Assembly (NCBI RefSeq): GCF_943736995.1
Contig: NZ_CALSFT010000002.1
Span: 496,001 to 560,000, forward strand
From: Sporosarcina sp. Marseille-Q4943
GTDB lineage: Bacteria > Bacillota > Bacilli > Bacillales_A > Planococcaceae
Length of the DNA: 64,000 nt
Direction of reading: 5' to 3'
This document shows positions 35,251-43,557 of the stretch, one piece after another. The notes under the pieces are model-generated. The model had not been told where the DNA came from. It did no database searches and worked only from the letters and a program-made list of their open reading frames with translations. The translations under genes were made by a program, and so were the position numbers. Each line of letters starts with the position of its first letter. Position 1 is the first letter of the stretch.

Positions 35251-35694
35251 ATGGCATTTGGGGTCATTGTTGCAATCTATATAGTCAGTGGTTATTTCTA
35301 CTATGAGTCTACCAAGTTTGGTGGAGACGCAGGGATATTTCCTAAGATGGTTAGTGGAGCTATTATTGTGATCAATACAATTTATCTCTACCAAACATTA
35401 AAAGAAAGAAAAAAGATAACCGAGGAATCAAAAGCTCACGACCAATCAGAATCACCAAAACCATCGAAGCAATTTTACGTCATTACTGCTATATCAATTC
35501 TTTATGTTCTACTGTTAGCACCTATTGGTTTTCTAATTTTAACACCCATCTATTTAATAAGTATTATGTTCTTCTTGGGTGGTAAAAAGAAATCGGTAGT
35601 GTTTATCAGTTCGATTGTTTTTACAATCGTAATCTATTTCTTCTTTAATTCATTACTGAATATCACAATTCCACAGGGGATTCTGAAACTATAA
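35251..35694 (+). CDS. tripartite tricarboxylate transporter small subunit (TctB)
   Basis: A 147-residue protein with four membrane helices in a two-plus-two layout separated by a charged loop (KERKKITEESKAHDQSESPK), the TctB/DUF1468 pattern with YESTKFGGDAGIFPKMV near the start. It forms the permease with TctA, whose gene begins 15 bases downstream. GAGGTGAG precedes the ATG. Confidence 0.88.
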   Translation: MAFGVIVAIYIVSGYFYYESTKFGGDAGIFPKMVSGAIIVINTIYLYQTLKERKKITEESKAHDQSESPKPSKQFYVITAISILYVLLLAPIGFLILTPIYLISIMFFLGGKKKSVVFISSIVFTIVIYFFFNSLLNITIPQGILKL

Positions 35695-35709
35695 TGGGGG
35701 GTGACGGAG

Positions 35710-37236
35710 TTGGATGCAATATTACAAGCATTGATCAATACATTAAGTATTCATAATCTCGTAGTCCTATTTGTAGGAACCTTTGTTGGGATTATTGTAG
35801 GCTGTGTTCCTGGATTTAATGCATCAGTTGGAGTTGCCCTGACTATTCCGTTAACATTCGCTTTCCCAGCTGATACGGGTTTGATTTTATTAGTTGCGAT
35901 ATATGCGGGTGCAGTATACGGCGGATCGATCTCGGCAATTTTGATTAATACCCCCGGTGAACCAGGGAATATCATTACTGCCATGGATGGCTATAATATG
36001 ACGAAAAATGGGCAAGGCGGAAAAGCATTGGGCATGGCCGCAATCGCTTCATGGATAGGCGGAAGTATTAGTGCCATCTTTCTCTTCCTTTTGGCACCGC
36101 CGCTTTCTAAGTTGACCTTGCTCTTTGGATCTTTCGAGATGTTTCTCCTTGCGATTTTCGGATTATCCATCATTGTCGGGTTATCGAAAGGCTCGATGGT
36201 TAAAGGTTTGTTATCCGGGTCATTGGGTGTCCTATTTGCCACAGTCGGAATAGATTCAATAACTGGTACCTATAGGTATACGATGGGCTTGCCCTCATTG
36301 TATGAAGGACTCCCTCTTGTGGCTGTAATTATCGGGATTTACTCATTGGGGGCAGTCTTTGAATTAGGTGAACAAAAGTCTTCAACTATACAAGCTGAAG
36401 GTATAAAAGTTAGTAAACGGGATATTTTACCTAACCTCCAGGATATGAAAAAGACGATCAGAACCATTTTTAGAAGTGGGGTCATCGGTACGTTTGCCGG
36501 TATAACGCCGGGCGCAGGAATGAGCATTGGCTCTGCCGTAAGCTGGGAAGCTGCTCGCCGAAAGTCCAAAACGCCAGAGACTTTTGGAAAAGGTGAGATT
36601 GAAGGTGTCGCAGCTTCTGAATCGGGTAATAACGGCGTCGTCGGTGGATCACTAATTCCTTTACTGACATTGGGGATTCCCGGTAATGCAGTATCAGCAA
36701 TTTTCCTGGGAGGCTTACTAATTCACGGTCTTCGACCGGGTGCAGCATTATTTACTACTCATGCAACAATAACGTATGGTTTAATATGGGGCTTCTTATT
36801 CGCAAACTTCGTTATGATCGTCATCGGTCTTTTGGGATCTCGGTTCTTTTCAAAGTTAGCAATTGTTCCAGTATACCTATTGGCGCCTTTAATCTTCATT
36901 ATTAGTACGGCCGGAACATTTGCAGATCGAAACTTGCTTGCAGATGTAGTCGTCATGTTGACCTTTGGAATACTAGGTTACTTTATGATCAAACTGAATT
37001 TCCCTTTAGTTCCGTTGGTACTTGGCTTTATCCTAGGACCTCTAGCGGAATCAGAATTAAGAAGAGCTTTATTAATTACACAAGGGGATTTAAGTACAGC
37101 CGCAATGCAACCTATCTCATTAATATTGATTGTTCTAATTATTTTCGCGTTGTTTGGTACACCAATACAAAATCAATTCAAAAAAATGCTGAAAGTAAAG
37201 AGAAAGCAAGAGTTGGATGGTGCTGAAAATACATGA
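35710..37236 (+). CDS. tripartite tricarboxylate transporter large permease (TctA)
   Basis: A 508-residue membrane protein with about twelve helices. TctA signatures are GIIVGCVPGFNASVGVALTIP near the N-terminus (in two pieces), GAVYGGSISAILINTPGEPG and, in the second half, GITPGAGMSIGSAVSWEAARR with PLLTLGIPGNAVSAIFLGG. TTG at 35710 is preferred to GTG at 35701 because the GGGGGGTGA site ends 8 bases before it. It completes a TctCBA set in one operon. The stop overlaps the next gene's ATG. Confidence 0.92.
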   Translation: MDAILQALINTLSIHNLVVLFVGTFVGIIVGCVPGFNASVGVALTIPLTFAFPADTGLILLVAIYAGAVYGGSISAILINTPGEPGNIITAMDGYNMTKNGQGGKALGMAAIASWIGGSISAIFLFLLAPPLSKLTLLFGSFEMFLLAIFGLSIIVGLSKGSMVKGLLSGSLGVLFATVGIDSITGTYRYTMGLPSLYEGLPLVAVIIGIYSLGAVFELGEQKSSTIQAEGIKVSKRDILPNLQDMKKTIRTIFRSGVIGTFAGITPGAGMSIGSAVSWEAARRKSKTPETFGKGEIEGVAASESGNNGVVGGSLIPLLTLGIPGNAVSAIFLGGLLIHGLRPGAALFTTHATITYGLIWGFLFANFVMIVIGLLGSRFFSKLAIVPVYLLAPLIFIISTAGTFADRNLLADVVVMLTFGILGYFMIKLNFPLVPLVLGFILGPLAESELRRALLITQGDLSTAAMQPISLILIVLIIFALFGTPIQNQFKKMLKVKRKQELDGAENT

Positions 37237-38306
37237 TGAATTCCTTTGAAAGAATCAGGGCGCTATTGAACAAGGAACCTATTGATCGGTTACCTTATAG
37301 CTTTTGGACACATTTCCCGGGTATAGATTTAATTCCTGAAAAGCAAGCAGAAATAACCTATGAGTTCTCCCAAGAATTTGACGTGGATTTCATAAAACAT
37401 ATGCCAAATGGGCTTTATATGGCGGAGGCCTGGTCCTGTGTATGCAACTTCAATGAAATCGAACAAGGGGGAGTGGCAAAAGTTGAGAAGTATGCGGTTC
37501 AAAACGAAAAGGACTGGATAAACCTTAAAGTTCTTGAACCGACATACGGCTCGTTAGGAAGAGAGCTGAAGGCACTCGATTTATTGATTAAAAGGGTGGA
37601 TGGTGCAAAACCTCTAATATGTACTATTTTTTCACCACTTACTATGGCGCAGAAAATAACGGATAATATAGGTTATTATTTACATCACCACCCAAATGAA
37701 CTGAAAATAGGTCTTGAAATTATTACAGAGACGATTATCCGATTTGCTAAAGAAGCATTAAGACGTGGTTGTGATGGGGTGTTTTTCGCAAATCAAACTG
37801 CTTCTAGAAAACTACTTACCGAAGAACAATACATGGAATTCGGTGTACCATTTGACATGGAAGTTCTTGAAGCCATCAAAGATGAATCATGGTTTAATGT
37901 GATGCATTTACATGGGGAGGAGGTTTTATTCGATCAAGTGAAAGATTATCCTGTCCAGGCCATTAACTGGCACGTGTGGGATAGTGATCCTTCCATAAAA
38001 CAGTTTTTGAAGGAAAGCGATAAATTGATTGTCGGAGGATTGAAAAGGGGGTATATCACTTCAGGAAATGTTGAAGGAATTAATCAACAAATTGAAGAAA
38101 TCTGCAAGGAAACTGATTTTTCGAGGATTGTCTTTTCTCCGGATTGTGTTATTCGCTATCCAGTTGTAAAAGAATATATACATCAAGTGAAGGATAGAAT
38201 CATTGAATACTCTAATGCAACGCAACCTGTAACTTTACTACTTTCTGAGATGGAAAAAGACCACTGTCTCCAGTCTGTAGAAAAGTTCAAAATACAGAAC
38301 TTCTGA
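37233..38306 (+). CDS. uroporphyrinogen decarboxylase-family protein (methyltransferase-like)
   Basis: A 357-residue protein of the UroD superfamily, not a heme-pathway HemE: the HemE N-terminal PVW-RQAGR motif is absent. It resembles MtaA/MtbA-like methylcobamide:thiol methyltransferases. Possible zinc ligands are His225 and His227 (MHLHGE) and Cys305 (FSPDCVIRYP), where MtbA types use H-x-C and a distal Cys. It overlaps the TctA stop by four bases, so it is part of the Tct operon. A role in moving a methyl group from the imported compound is plausible, but no corrinoid protein gene is nearby. Confidence 0.82.
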   Translation: MMNSFERIRALLNKEPIDRLPYSFWTHFPGIDLIPEKQAEITYEFSQEFDVDFIKHMPNGLYMAEAWSCVCNFNEIEQGGVAKVEKYAVQNEKDWINLKVLEPTYGSLGRELKALDLLIKRVDGAKPLICTIFSPLTMAQKITDNIGYYLHHHPNELKIGLEIITETIIRFAKEALRRGCDGVFFANQTASRKLLTEEQYMEFGVPFDMEVLEAIKDESWFNVMHLHGEEVLFDQVKDYPVQAINWHVWDSDPSIKQFLKESDKLIVGGLKRGYITSGNVEGINQQIEEICKETDFSRIVFSPDCVIRYPVVKEYIHQVKDRIIEYSNATQPVTLLLSEMEKDHCLQSVEKFKIQNF

Positions 38307-38420
38307 AACCGGCCAGTTTCAAGATAGAGCTGAAAACAATGGTATACCTTCATTTAAACATATTTGTTTAGAATATAGAAGTACTATGCAGTTTTAGTAT
38401 GCACAAAGGAAAGGACAGAA

Positions 38421-38450
38421 AAAAGCCGAGAGATCATTCTCTTGGCTTTT
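38421..38450. terminator. bidirectional terminator
   Basis: AAAAGCCGAGAGA (38421-38433) pairs with TCTCTTGGCTTTT (38438-38450), one G-U pair, with A- and T-runs on both sides. It separates the Tct operon from the convergent secreted-protein gene. Confidence 0.85.
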
Positions 38451-38457
38451 CTATTTC

Positions 38458-39183
38458 TTATAAATCGGCATTCACTTGTATAATCGTTTCTATTAATTTC
38501 CCAATCGTTTCTGATTTAACCGAATCAGGAGCAGATTCACCCGTAGGATTCACCCAAGTGAATTTGCCAGTTGCTTCTTCATACGTATAGTCGTTATCCA
38601 GCAAGTATTGTTTTAATGAATCAGGCACTTCGGTTGTTCCTGTTACTTGTTTCCAATAATCGGTTGTCTGTACATACAACTCTACGTCATCCAAGCTGGA
38701 TGAAATGACTAACATATCCGTTGGTGTCTTGCTGATCCATGTGCCTTTCGAATTTATTCCAAGTTGCAGTCCTTCTATTCCAGAAATGCCGTCCAGATTT
38801 ACTCCGAAGATTTGATTGATGACGATTCGAAGTTCAGCACCCGTTAAGACGTAGCCATGAGCTTTAATATAGGCGTCCATGACTTTCGCTTTTGGTAATT
38901 TCATGATTTCTGCATCGGTCAGTTTTTCGGATTCCCGAAGGGTTTCCATAATAGCAGGTTCATAGCTATTTAGTTTGTTACCGTAATTGTGTTTCGAAAT
39001 ATTATCTAGATCAATGTTAAATACAGCCTGAACAGCTTTTCGAACCTCATTGCCTTTTACTTTTTTACCAAAGGATTCAAGGTATTTATCCATTAGATTA
39101 ACTTTTCTCATTGTCTCAATTTGGCTATCCCTTTCAGTAGAGTGTTTATCAACGTCTAAACTCATATGAACGGACTCCATCAC
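38458..39183 (-). CDS. hypothetical protein, probably detached from its signal peptide
   Basis: A 241-residue frame beginning VMESVHMSLDVDKHSTE (GTG, then ATG at 39180). It has no signal peptide of its own and no recognised domain; two short repeats occur (LMDKYLESFGKKVKGNEVRK and VMDAYIKAHGYVLTGAELR, each followed by an FNIDLDNIS/FGVNLDGIS segment), so it contains two copies of a small helical module. The start overlaps the stop of an upstream 46-codon signal-peptide frame (TGATG). It is thus either translated by coupling or the two were once one gene. Confidence 0.6.
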   Translation of the reverse strand: MMESVHMSLDVDKHSTERDSQIETMRKVNLMDKYLESFGKKVKGNEVRKAVQAVFNIDLDNISKHNYGNKLNSYEPAIMETLRESEKLTDAEIMKLPKAKVMDAYIKAHGYVLTGAELRIVINQIFGVNLDGISGIEGLQLGINSKGTWISKTPTDMLVISSSLDDVELYVQTTDYWKQVTGTTEVPDSLKQYLLDNDYTYEEATGKFTWVNPTGESAPDSVKSETIGKLIETIIQVNADL

Positions 39184-39320
39184 TTTCTTAGGATATTTGT
39201 TGTTTGCTGTTGTTCCAGAAGAGAATGAATACGATCTCCCTGCACCATTCCCGTACCAGGAGAAAGAGCCACTCCTGTTAACAGTACACTTACGATTAGT
39301 TTTACTGTTATGGTTTTCAA
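39180..39320 (-). CDS. 46-residue signal-peptide frame, likely 5' part of the next gene
   Basis: TTG start at 39320 with GAGAG upstream encodes MKTITVKLIVSVLLTGVALS, then a likely cleavage region near GTGMVQG and a short polar tail ending NILRK. The TGA stop (39182-39180) overlaps the ATG of the 241-residue frame. One extra base near the AAAG at the junction would fuse the two into a single exported protein, so a one-base deletion is suspected. Confidence 0.5.
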   Translation of the reverse strand: MKTITVKLIVSVLLTGVALSPGTGMVQGDRIHSLLEQQQTTNILRK

Positions 39321-39394
39321 ATTGGAATCTCTCTATCTAATATTATTACGCATTTCTCATAAATCGTAAAGAGCTTATAGATTTACTTATCTAA

Positions 39395-40144
39395 CTAATT
39401 TTGCGGATCCTCATAAGCTATAGCCTTCACTTTTGTTACTTTCCCATAAATATCGTCTGATAATCGCGGATAAAAAGTTCCGAATTCCACGGAATCATTT
39501 TCTCCTAAATTCGTTTCAATCATTGTTCTAAGTACAGCCAGTAATTCGTCCTTGTCGTTATACAATCCAACGGCGACTTCAGCAAGATCGATTTTTTTTG
39601 CGTGGGGATTCGTAATGATTCCTGTAACTTCATAGGGGAGGCTGTCATCTTCATATAATAATTCAAACTGTACATCATCGATTTCCAACTTCAATAATTC
39701 TTCATCGGTTTCATTCACTTCGATTTCAACATTAATGCTTTTCACTTTGTCAGGATCCGTGAAGCCTTCGTCCCGTATTTCTAGTGAATCCACTACGTAA
39801 GCTGTTTCGTTTGGCATAATGATCGTGGGGATGGAATTAAGCAGAACACCTCCATGATCAAGAACTGTCTTTTCTTCATCAAGAAATTCTACAAGCATTC
39901 TATCAATGATGACAGGTACATCGTTTTCATTTTTTAATTCAGCTGAATAACTAACCATAACAGCCTCTTTTCTTTTCCACGATGCAAAAACTTCATTGAC
40001 GACGGTTACTGTTAGCTCTTCTTCCTCTTTGTCATGACTGCTGCTTGGCGCGTTTCCTGCATCTGTCGTTTTAGACTCCGCTCCACAAGCAGCTAATAAA
40101 AGAAGTAATCCGCATCCAACGACGGATAAGAACTTGTATTTCAA
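39395..40144 (-). CDS. lipoprotein with FxLD/TRF2-like beta domains
   Basis: A 249-residue lipoprotein (MKYKFLSVV start, lipobox LLAAC, Cys20). After an acidic linker, two beta-rich halves appear: LTVTVVNEVFASWKRKEAVMVSYSAELKNEN (split here by family style) and FELLYEDDSLPYEVTGIITNPH. This pattern recalls the FxLYD/DUF4352 extracytoplasmic domains common in Bacillales lipoproteins, but I cannot confirm it. TTG at 40144 is the start, with GGAGG 8 bases upstream. Confidence 0.68.
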   Translation of the reverse strand: MKYKFLSVVGCGLLLLLAACGAESKTTDAGNAPSSSHDKEEEELTVTVVNEVFASWKRKEAVMVSYSAELKNENDVPVIIDRMLVEFLDEEKTVLDHGGVLLNSIPTIIMPNETAYVVDSLEIRDEGFTDPDKVKSINVEIEVNETDEELLKLEIDDVQFELLYEDDSLPYEVTGIITNPHAKKIDLAEVAVGLYNDKDELLAVLRTMIETNLGENDSVEFGTFYPRLSDDIYGKVTKVKAIAYEDPQN

Positions 40145-40787
40145 ATGAATGACCTCCAAATCTCCTGGTTTTCTTCTATATTACAACCATACGTTACATT
40201 AATTACAAATACTATCCAACTAACTACCTCTCAGAGAATGTCGGATTCGCAAATTTGGTGCCGTCCGTGTCCCGAGTTTGATTGGGAATTGGTAAATAGG
40301 CGATTGAGGAAATTGTTGGTAAAGATAAGGAAGAACCGGGCTATTATTTAGAGGGAAATTAGTAATAGGAGTGTCGGAATGAACGAAAAAATACGGTTTT
40401 AAAGGTGCGTGTCGTGTACCTCATTTCACAAAACGTTAATCTTCGAATATTTACAGCCTCTTCCCTTGGAGAATCGGGGAGGGGTTTTATGTTGTCCATG
40501 ATAGCTTTAAACTCCATAGCAGGTTGCCAAAAAGGTTAAAGGTTACTGTTTATGCATATATTTTATATGTAATCTATTATCTGTATAGTACAAGTAAAAA
40601 TTAGTATCGAATTTGCGAGTATATTTATTGTTTTTTCTGTATTTGGGAGTAATAATGAATGAGTAGCTAATGTAAAACGGAAGAATATCAATTGCAATCA
40701 GCTTGCGGATTTTACTCTAGTTCCTTCCGAACCAACTGGACAGCTTGTAACCCCCGAGTGAGCAGAATAGAAGAGGAGTGGATAATA
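40145..40787. other. gene-free region before the malic enzyme
   Basis: About 640 bases without a supported gene. A 9-base-pair G/C-rich hairpin with TTTT (40457-40488) looks like an orphan terminator. A frame upstream of the malic enzyme start (40692-40787) is open but does not look like malic enzyme and has no ribosome site. The region may be what is left of a lost gene. Confidence 0.45.
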
Positions 40788-41978
40788 TTGAGGAATTATC
40801 AAAGGTCTTTGGATCTTCATGAAATGTGGCAAGGGAAATTAGAGATTACGGTCAAAGCACCTATTAATAATGCGGAGGATCTAAGTCAGGCCTACTCTCC
40901 AGGAGTTGCAGGTCCCTGTATTGAAATTGCCAACGAAAAGGAATCAATCTATAAATATACGATGAAAGGTAATACGGTGGCAGTTATCAGCAATGGGACA
41001 GCTGTCCTAGGCCTGGGCGATATTGGAGCGGAGGCGGCAATCCCGGTAATGGAAGGGAAATCCGCGCTTTTTAAACGGTTTGCGGGTATTAACTCTGTTC
41101 CCCTATGCCTGGATACACGTGATGCTGAAGATTTCATCCGTACCGTTAAAAACCTTGCCCCTGTATTCGGTGGTATTAATTTAGAAGATATCGCGGCTCC
41201 TGATTGTTTTTATATAGAAGAGCGGCTAAAAGAGGAATTGGACATCCCTGTTTTTCATGATGACCAGCACGGAACAGCGATTGTTGTAGCTGCTGCCCTG
41301 TTGAATGCTGGAAAACTTGTAGGCAAAGAAATCAGTGAGATGAAAATTGTAATTAATGGAGCAGGTGCGGCAGGTATTGCGGTTGCAAAACTGTTGCATT
41401 CATTCCAAGCAAAAGAAATTATCGTATGCGACACAAAGGGCGCTATTTACAAAGGGCGCCCGCTTGGGATGAATGGATTGAAAGACTTGCTTGCTGAATT
41501 TACAAACCTCCAACGCAAACAGGGGGATTTGTCAGATGTCATCCAAGGCGCAGACGTATTTGTCGGAGTGTCAGCTGCGGGGGCATTAACGACTCAAATG
41601 ATCGAATCGATGGACAAAGATCCCATCGTATTTGCGTTAGCAAACCCTATACCAGAAATCATGCCAGAAGATGCAAAATTAGCAGGCGTACGCGTCATAG
41701 GCACTGGTCGTTCGGATTATCCAAATCAGATTAACAATCTGCTTGCCTTTCCGGGAATCTTCAAGGGCGCCCTACAAGTTCGCGCAAGTCAAATCACTGA
41801 AGATATGAAGAGAGAAGCCGCCAAAGCCATTGCTTCACTGGTTTCGACAGAGGAATTATCTGAGGAATATGTCATCCCCAATCCATTTGACAGCAGGGTT
41901 GTTGATAGTGTAGCTCAAGCAGTCGCTTTGTCGGCATGCCAGTCAGGAAAAGCCCTTCTGTGTGAAGTGGTAGTGTAA
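40788..41978 (+). CDS. NAD(P)-dependent malic enzyme
   Basis: A 396-residue short-form malic enzyme, converting malate to pyruvate and CO2. Family marks: [60 protein letters not shown] and the nucleotide loop [10 protein letters not shown], then GVSAAGALT and ALANPIPEI. The size fits YtsJ-like enzymes. TTG at 40788 is chosen with AGGAG 9 bases before; the frame is open 32 codons further but without homology. A fragment of aspartase follows its stop directly, so it probably once lay in an aspartate/malate catabolic operon. Confidence 0.93.
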   Translation: MRNYQRSLDLHEMWQGKLEITVKAPINNAEDLSQAYSPGVAGPCIEIANEKESIYKYTMKGNTVAVISNGTAVLGLGDIGAEAAIPVMEGKSALFKRFAGINSVPLCLDTRDAEDFIRTVKNLAPVFGGINLEDIAAPDCFYIEERLKEELDIPVFHDDQHGTAIVVAAALLNAGKLVGKEISEMKIVINGAGAAGIAVAKLLHSFQAKEIIVCDTKGAIYKGRPLGMNGLKDLLAEFTNLQRKQGDLSDVIQGADVFVGVSAAGALTTQMIESMDKDPIVFALANPIPEIMPEDAKLAGVRVIGTGRSDYPNQINNLLAFPGIFKGALQVRASQITEDMKREAAKAIASLVSTEELSEEYVIPNPFDSRVVDSVAQAVALSACQSGKALLCEVVV

Positions 41979-41979
41979 G

Positions 41980-42099
41980 CCAGGAAAAGTGAATCGAGTC
42001 ATGCCCGAAGTGATTAACCAAGTCGCTTTTCAAGTGATCAGGATTGATCACACTATCTCAATGGCTTCAGAAGCTGGGCAATTGGACATATATGTAATG
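41980..42099 (+). pseudogene. relic of aspartate ammonia-lyase (C-terminal piece)
   Basis: Forty codons starting right after the malic enzyme stop read [18 protein letters not shown], then an [11 protein letters not shown] segment. This is the strongly conserved active-site region of aspartase/fumarase (SSIMPGKVNPVMPEV). Nothing before or after matches aspartase, so an internal or 5' deletion has removed most of aspA. Substitutions at normally fixed positions (R for P after VN, RID for GND) show that the relic is decaying. Confidence 0.85.
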
Positions 42100-42170
42100 C
42101 TAACAAAAAGAAGTAACCGCATCCAACGATTGAAAGGGTGTAAAGGCGCTCATCAACTTAGGGCAAAGCA

Positions 42171-42216
42171 TTGAAAAGCACCCCGGGGGTCATGTAATCC
42201 CAGGGGGGCTTTTCAA
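42171..42216 (+). terminator. terminator-like hairpin after malic enzyme and aspA relic
   Basis: TTGAAAAGC-CCCC (42171-42184) pairs with GGGGGGCTTTTCAA (42203-42216), an inner CCC/GGG closing the loop. The T-run is short, inside the stem. Confidence 0.65.
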
Positions 42217-42254
42217 ATTGGTGGTGCCCATATCATAGATAGGCTTTAGTGAAT

Positions 42255-42401
42255 GGTGCCTGTGCAGTACACAATTCAGTTTATTAACTACAATTGCATA
42301 TTTGAGAAGGAGGAAGCCAATCAACTAAATGTTTGATTGGCTTCTGTCTGTATATATATGTGTTTTAATGAATTGTCATAAATGTTTCTTGCACAGGCAC
42401 C
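42255..42401 (+). repeat. 147-bp hairpin element, copy 3
   Basis: GGTGCCTGTGCA to TGCACAGGCACC, with TTCAGTTTATTAACTACAAT and GAATTGTCATAAATG blocks. The central hairpin (42313-42344) has a 12-base-pair stem GAAGCCAATCAA/TTGATTGGCTTC, different in sequence from copies 1 and 2. It lies between convergent genes and ends 8 bases before the stop of the M24 gene. Confidence 0.9.
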
Positions 42402-42408
42402 GACACAA

Positions 42409-43539
42409 TTAAAATATCAAGTCCTCTAGAGAGCTAGGATACTCGGTAATGATTTCGGTACCGTTGTTCGTTAAGATGACTGTATCTGAATGCCTGAAGC
42501 CGCCGATGTCGGGGACGTAGATGCCTGGTTCGACGCAGAAGACCATGCCTTCTGTTAGGACTAACTCGTTATCGAATCTGAGGGATGGTTCTTCGTGTAG
42601 ACCGATGCCGATGCCGTGACCTGTCCGGTGGTTCATGTATGGTTCTAAGCCGGCGTCTGCGATGATGAGCCTTGCGATTTCATTTACATCGTATGCTCGC
42701 ATGCCGACTTTGATTTGCTTTAGTACTTCGACTTGAGCTTCTACAGCAATGTTGAAGAACTTTTCTTGCTCGTTCGTAGGTTCTCCGATGAAAAATGTTC
42801 GTTCACATTCCGCCCGGTATCCGTTAAACCCGACTTGCCTGCTGTGGATGATGATGTCCTTCTCTTCCAACTCTCTTGTGTTGGAGAATACATGGGGCAT
42901 ATTCGTCCTTTTCACTCCGGAAGGGGACATGACGAAAAAGTCTAGCGTCGAATTAGGGTGATTGTTAGCGACTTCTTGGAAGAGCGCTTTGTTCCCGAAC
43001 TGATCTAGTTCCATTTCGGTAATTCCTGCCCGGGCGTTTTCCAAGGAGTTTTTGAGGGCGATACTCACTAGCCTGCCCGCTTCCCGGATGAGCTTCAACT
43101 CTTCCTCATCCTTCACGAATCTCATTGCCGCAATATGCTTGTCCAAGTTGACGAGGGTAAATCCCTTTTCGTTAAGGATATTCCCGAGGATAACCGGAAG
43201 GGACGAGAACTCGATGCCAATCCGTCCGTTTTCTGGAAATTGGTCGAGCAGTTTCACGAAATGATCCAAATAGGATTCCCCTTCAAAGGACCGCAGCTTC
43301 GTTTCATGGTACACATACAGATTTTCAATCGATGTCTTATGTTTTGCATGTTCCTCTTCCAAAGAAGGGATGATCAAATGGGTCGTCCCGCTATCGATGC
43401 CGAGCACGATCGGACGGGAGTACGTAATCGCCTTTAATCCCGAAAAGTAAAACTGGTTTTCAAAGTTCAACACGATTGCCGCGTCGATTCCTAACGTGGA
43501 AAAGTCATTACGTAGCTTATTGATTCTTTGCGTAAACAT
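42409..43539 (-). CDS. M24-fold protein of the creatinase/ectoine-hydrolase type
   Basis: A 376-residue pita-bread-fold protein (N-terminal creatinase domain about 1-135, C-terminal M24 domain 145-376). The two metal-binding aspartates of aminopeptidase P are not kept: the region reads IIHSRQVGFNGYRAECERTFF (His232, Glu244, Glu246) and the last ligand motif is GFRHSDTV. His308 (TGHGIG) and Glu337 (VEPGIY) are present. Such changes, especially the GY...ERT motif, are typical of creatinase and ectoine hydrolase, which cleave C-N bonds without metals. It is joined to a sodium symporter gene, suggesting import and hydrolysis of an amidino or ectoine-like compound; a Xaa-Pro peptidase cannot be fully excluded. 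Confidence 0.82.
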   Translation of the reverse strand: MFTQRINKLRNDFSTLGIDAAIVLNFENQFYFSGLKAITYSRPIVLGIDSGTTHLIIPSLEEEHAKHKTSIENLYVYHETKLRSFEGESYLDHFVKLLDQFPENGRIGIEFSSLPVILGNILNEKGFTLVNLDKHIAAMRFVKDEEELKLIREAGRLVSIALKNSLENARAGITEMELDQFGNKALFQEVANNHPNSTLDFFVMSPSGVKRTNMPHVFSNTRELEEKDIIIHSRQVGFNGYRAECERTFFIGEPTNEQEKFFNIAVEAQVEVLKQIKVGMRAYDVNEIARLIIADAGLEPYMNHRTGHGIGIGLHEEPSLRFDNELVLTEGMVFCVEPGIYVPDIGGFRHSDTVILTNNGTEIITEYPSSLEDLIF

Positions 43540-43557
43540 CGTATCATCCTCCCCGAA

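Noticed and set aside
40692..40787. N-terminal extension of the malic enzyme
   Set aside because: Thirty-two codons with no similarity to malic enzymes and no ribosome site; TTG at 40788 has one.
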